Positions 59,618-64,000 of a stretch of DNA of 64,000 nt are shown in pieces. The translations under genes were made by a program, and so were the position numbers. The DNA comes from Tubiluchus corallicola. Lineage: Eukaryota > Priapulida > Priapulimorpha > Priapulimorphida > Tubiluchidae. The notes below the pieces were generated by a model. It was not told where the DNA came from and did no database searches. It worked only from the letters and a program-made list of their open reading frames with translations. The stretch is from NCBI GenBank assembly GCA_030141605.1, contig JAQGDQ010000809.1, positions 29,315-93,314 on the forward strand. Reading direction: 5' to 3'. The number at the start of each line of letters is the position of its first letter. The first letter of the stretch is position 1.

Positions 59618-60249
59618 CTTTATTATTATTATTACTGTATCATTATGCGTTTATTTCGTATAAAAATATACAGTTTACAAAGATAAAGATGTTAGTCAAA
59701 CAGGTAATGCGATGTTAGTAAAGTAACATATCTACAGACATTCAACTTTATAATAACCACACATTGTAGTTCCCTTGTAATTATATTACAGTATACAGTG
59801 TTGTAAGGAGCTATAATAGATATCTTAAAACAGGGGTGTGCAATGTACAGGCCTAATAACGATTTTTTTGCATCCGACCTGTGTACATCATTAATACTAC
59901 ACTCAAGAAACTATTTTAGAAGTTACGAAAATTTATATTACAAGCCATATATTTTTACTTTCAGAACAGATAGTGGTAATTTCATTACAATGCATATTAG
60001 TAATGTGTATCACACAGTCTGTGTAGTTCAGTGACATTAAGCTACAACCGTCTTGTAAGGGTTAATGGCATCCGATCTAGTAGAAAAAACTAACGTTTGT
60101 GAAGGTGTCAATCCTGCTTCAATAGCTGGTAGACGCTTAATGACGTTGTGTGAACAAAGGATATTGTTTGGCGTAACACTGCACGAACGGTAGAAAAATA
60201 TTTACATTAGAAATAGTACTAATTTGTTTGCAGCACCGTCAATTAATGG

Positions 60250-62544
60250 GTACATAAATTTCTCATTTCTCTTCCCTTTTCTTCTGTTCCCGTCCCTTCC
60301 ATTCTCCTTTCTTCTCTTCTCTTCCTTTCCCTTCCGTTCCCTTCCCTTCACTTCTCTTCCCTTCTCTTCTCTTCTCTTCTCTTCTCTTCTCTTCTCTTCT
60401 CTTCTCTTCTCTTCTCTTCTCTTCTCTTCTCTTCTCTTCTCTTCTCTTCTCTTCTCTTCTCTTCTCTTCTCTTCTCTTCTCTTCTCCTCTCTTCTCTTCT
60501 CTTCTCTTCTCTTCTCTTCTCTTTTCTTCTCTTTTCTTTTCTTCTCTTCTCTTCTCTTCTCTTCTCTTCTCTTCTCTTCTCTTGTCTTGTCTTGTCTTCT
60601 CTTTTCTTTCCATCCCTTCTCTTCTCTTCTCTTCTCTTCTCTTCTCTTCTCTTCTCTTCTCTTCTCTTCTCTTCTCTTCTCTTCTCTTCTCTTCTCTTCT
60701 CTTCTCTTCTCTTCTCTTCTCTTCTCTTCTCTTCTCTTCTCTTCTCTTCTCTTCTCTTCTCTTCTCTTCTCTTCTTTTCTCCTCTCCTCTCCTCTCCTCT
60801 CTTCTCTTCTCTTCTCTTCTCTTCTCTTCTCTTCTCTTCTCTTCTCTTCTCTTCTCTTCTCTTCTCTTCTCTTCTCTTCTCTTCTCTTCTCTTCTCTTCT
60901 CTTCTCTTCTCTTCTCTTCTCTTCTCTTCTCTTCTCTTCTCTTCTCTTGTCTTGTCTTGTCTTGTCTTTCCATCCCTTCTCTTCTCTTCTCTTGTCTTGT
61001 CTTGTCTTGTCTTGTCTTGTCTTGTCTTCTCTTCTCTTCTCTTCTCTTCTCTTCTCTTCTCTTCTCTTCTCTTCTCTTCTCTTCTCTTGTCTTGTCTTGT
61101 CTTGTCTTGTCTTGTCTTGTCTTGTCTTGTCTTGTCTTGTCTTGTCTTGTCTTCTCTTCTCTTCTCTTCTCTTCTCTTCTCTTCTCTTCTCTTCTCTTCT
61201 CTTCTCTTCTCTTCTCTTCTCTTCTCTTCTCTTCTCTTCTCTTCTCTTCTCTTCTCTTCTCTTCTCTTCTCTTCTCTTCTCTTCTCTTCTCTTCTCTTCT
61301 CTTCTCTTCTCTTCTCTTCTCTTCTCTTCTCTTCTCTTCTCTTCTCTTCTCTTCTCTTCTCTTCTCTTCTCTTCTCTTCCTCTTCTCTTCTCTTCTCTTC
61401 TCTTCCTCTTCTCTTCTCTTCTCTTCTCTTCTCTTCTCTTCTCTTCTCTTCTCTTCTCTTCTCTTCTCTTCTCTTCTCTTCTCTTCTCTTCTCTTCTCTT
61501 CTCTTCTCTTCTCTTCTCTTCTCTTCTCTTCTCTTCTCTTCTCTTCTCTTCTCTTCTCTTCTCTTCTCTTCTCTTCTCTTCTCTTCTCTTCTCTTCTCTT
61601 CTCTTCTCTTCTCTTCTCTTCTCTTCTCTTTCCTCCCTTCTCTTCTCTTGTCTTGTCTTGTCTTGTCTTGTCTTGTCTTGTCTTGTCTTGTCTTGTCTTG
61701 TCTTCTCTTCTCTTCTCTTCTCTTCTCTTCTCTCTTTTCTTTCTTTTCTCTCTCTCTTCTCTTCTCTCTTCTCTTCTTTTCTCTCTTCTCTTCTCTTCTC
61801 TTCTCTTCTCTTCTCTCTTCTCTTCTCTTCTCTTCTCTTCTCTTCTCTTCTCTTCTCTTCTCTTCTCTTCTCTTCTCTTCTCTTCTCTTCTCTTCTCTTC
61901 TCTTCTCTTGTCTTCTCTTCTCTTCTCTTCTCTTCTCTTTCCTCTCTTCTCTTCTCTTCTCTTCTCTTCTCTTCTCTTCTCTTCTCTTCTCTTCTCTTCT
62001 CTTCTCTTCTCTTCTCTCTCTTCTCTTTTTTCTTTTCTTTACTTTTCCTTTCTGTTCTTTTCTTTTCTGTTTTTTTCTTTTCTTTTCTTTTCTTTTCTCT
62101 TCTCTTCTCTTCTCTTCTCTTCTCTTCTCTTCTCTTCTCTTCTCTTCTCTTCTCTTCTCTTCTCTTCTCTTCTCTTCTCTTCTCTTCTCTTCTCTTCTCT
62201 TCTCTTCTCTTCTCTTGTCTTCTCTTCTCTTCTCTTCTCTTCTCTTCTCTTCTCTTCTCTTCTCTTCTCTTCTCTTCTCTTCTCTTCTCTTCTCTTCTCT
62301 TCTCTTCTCTTCTCTTCTCTTCTCTTCTCTTCTCTTCTCTTCTCTTCTCTTCTCTTCTCTTCTCTTCTCTTCTCTTCTCTTCTCTTCTCTTCTCTTCTCT
62401 TCTCTTCTCTTCTCTTCTCTTCTCTTCTCTTCTCTTCTCTTCTCTTCTCTTCTCTTCTCTTCTCTTCTCTTCTCTTCTCTTCTCTTCTCTTCTCTTCTCT
62501 TCTCTTCTCTTCTCTTCTCTTCTCTCCTTTTCTCTCATTTTCCT

Positions 62545-62545
<1 letters not shown>
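60250..62545. repeat. Pentanucleotide array (CTCTT)n with CTTGT blocks, about 2.3 kb
   Basis: Nearly pure CTCTT repeats. Blocks of CTTGT occur at about 60584-60600, 60945-60967, 60990-61026, 61088-61152 and 61648-61702. A CTTTCCATCCC interruption recurs at about 60605 and 60965. All frames on both strands stay open because the unit holds no stop, giving false ORFs of 680-810 codons. The strand is almost entirely pyrimidine. A (CT)n tract follows at 62551-62579. Confidence 0.95.
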
Positions 62546-62582
<37 letters not shown>

Positions 62583-63255
62583 GTCCATCCAAATTTGCGG
62601 CCGCTGTTCGCTGGCAATTGAAAATTCGTGCTGCCATCTAACGCCAAGTGAAAGAAACATTCAAGCCAACCAGTTGCACTTGATGTTATGACAAGTTTTT
62701 TTGCCAAACACAAGAACAGTTGGCTTGATGAAATGCACAAATTTCCTTTGTGCAAAATGCAATAAAGCAGAGCTAAGACTACGAAAACTATCATCTGCAG
62801 CAAACGCAAACCACTAAAACTGCTGAATTTTACAAACCGACGTTTGGAATATGGTAGAATCTGCGAAATCCTGTATTAAATTTTACGAATTTTCTGAATA
62901 AGCGCATCGCCTCTGGGTTTTTGGAGCATCCAATCTTCTTTGATGATAATCACTAGTGACACAATTTAAACCGTGACGAATCAAACACCAGTTGAACTTA
63001 ATACTGGAAAAGCAAATTATTATGGAATTTTGCTTACAAGCTTATCTCTCTTTAAACGTAATATCTATGGGCTTAAGAATGAACAAAGTGCTGAATTCAA
63101 GTAACACAATACGAATGGTATTTGTTGAATAACCTACTGATGAAACTTTGGTTTAAACCTGCTGATTTTAGTTTAAATTTGACGAAAATAGTTTTAAGAA
63201 AATAGGTAAACTTTTAAGGCAAAAAGTTTGTTTGTTTCTTAATAGATTGCTTTTC
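62546..63255. other. (CT)n tail of the array, then unassigned sequence
   Basis: 62551-62579 is (CT)n. 62640-62730 contains an inverted pair CAAGCCAAC / GTTGGCTTG. Otherwise no exon of the lectin or any other gene could be recognised. Confidence 0.4.
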
Positions 63256-63257
63256 AG

Positions 63258-63630
63258 TAATCATCATCATCATCATCATCATAACATCATCGTCATCATT
63301 GTCATTATCGTCACCATCTTCATCATAACATCATCATCATCATTATCATCGTCATCATCTTCATCATAACATCATCATCATCATCATCGTCGTCATCATC
63401 ATCATCGTCCTCGACGTCGTCGTCATCGTCGTCGTCATCATCATCATCATCATTGTCGTCGTCATCAACGTTATCATCGTCATTATCTTCATCATCGTCA
63501 TCATCATCATCGTCATCAACGTCATTATCGTCATCATCGTCATCATCATCACCACCACCATCATCATCATCATCGTCTTCATCATCTTCATCATAACATC
63601 ATCATTGTCGTCGTCATTATTGTCATTATC

Positions 63631-63677
<47 letters not shown>

Positions 63678-63678
63678 T
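63258..63678. repeat. Trinucleotide array (TCA)n/(TCG)n
   Basis: About 420 bases of TCA with TCG, TTA and TCT variants and recurrent ATAACATCATC interruptions (63282, 63326, 63366, 63593). On the minus strand it reads as Asp- or Met-rich frames, which are artefacts. Confidence 0.95.
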
Positions 63679-64000
63679 AGGTTTCGGTATCACTTTCGAT
63701 ATCTTATTTCCAAGCTAAACATTCTATAAACCTGAAATTTAATTTTCCAAGCATTTCTTCCATTTCTAGTGTATTAAATGTATGCCTAGCTGATCAACAA
63801 GTCAGTGTAGTCACTATAGATTCATTGTACACAATTCTCATAAATGATATAGTTCTTACATTTTTAATTCTCCTTTCAAAAACAATAAGCTCCCACTTCT
63901 TGAAAATCCCAGTATGAATAACAGAACACTAAATTTAAGATACCTATATGCAACGAGGATTGTATTTCTCTGTATATATGTATATATATATAATAATCTT
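63679..64000. other. Window edge, nothing recognised
   Basis: AT-rich sequence ending in a short (TA)n at 63972-63991. No frame or splice-flanked block of note on either strand. Confidence 0.4.

Noticed and set aside
62598-62605. GCGGCCGC (NotI) site suggesting vector or linker contamination
   Set aside because: Flanking sequence on both sides is ordinary genomic-looking DNA continuous with the repeat array; no vector sequence recognised.
60202-62691. Overlapping open frames of about 680-810 codons on both strands
   Set aside because: They are translations of a 5-bp repeat that contains no stop in any frame; composition is only Leu/Phe/Ser or Arg/Glu/Lys.
63364-63693. Asp/Met-rich 109-codon minus-strand frame
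   Set aside because: Translation of the TCA trinucleotide array.

Overview
The window looks like AT-rich genomic DNA from a non-vertebrate animal. Genes are split by long GT-AG introns, reading frames join correctly across introns, and the DNA between them is full of decayed non-LTR retrotransposons, MITE/hAT relics, micro- and minisatellites. There are no operons, Shine-Dalgarno sites or CRISPR arrays. The protein families (CHST15-type sulfotransferase, pentraxin domain, peptide-type class A GPCR, MAP9, GT11 fucosyltransferase, C-type lectin) are animal, but they do not by themselves fix the phylum.

Layout, left to right. 1-7926 (+): the last five exons of a carbohydrate sulfotransferase 15-like gene whose 5' end is off the window; its introns hold two LINE fragments in opposite orientation and a MITE. 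10230-27894 (-): seven exons of a secreted pentraxin-domain protein (signal-peptide core, linker, pentraxin fold, C-terminal extension), with one in-frame stop in the middle of the domain. Its introns hold a 35-bp satellite with CCAAT/TATA motifs beside it, a diverged 133-bp repeat, and a LINE. An intact single-exon class A GPCR (20005-21567, +) lies inside the largest pentraxin intron on the opposite strand. 28.3-34.9 kb is a graveyard: a reverse-transcriptase fragment split by a 245-bp hAT-type MITE with a perfect 8-bp target duplication, a (CT)n tract, and two LINE fragments of opposite orientation. 35101-36790 is a 26-copy, 65-bp minisatellite.

36955-52911 (+): fourteen exons, all in matching phase, encode a MAP9-like microtubule-associated protein of about 730 residues that lacks only its extreme N-terminus; a perfect 94-bp tandem duplication begins at its stop codon. 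54468-57101 (-): a 5'-truncated LINE with a (TTGAA)n-type tail has inserted into the 3' end of an alpha-1,2-fucosyltransferase (GT11) gene (57035-58033, -), so the last codons and stop are LINE-derived. 58.4-58.75 kb is LTR/promoter-like with a 28-bp repeat. 59394-59617 (-) is the last exon of a C-type lectin. 60.25-62.55 kb is a giant CTCTT/CTTGT pentanucleotide array and 63.26-63.68 kb a TCA-type trinucleotide array.

The genes are independent transcription units. Four of the six (sulfotransferase, pentraxin, fucosyltransferase, lectin) belong to glycan-synthesis or glycan-binding families, but nothing in the sequence shows that they work together. I did not find a convincing new multi-gene system. 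The most notable items are the LINE-made C-terminus of the fucosyltransferase, the interrupted pentraxin gene, the GPCR without the usual disulfide cysteines, and several highly ordered repeat arrays.
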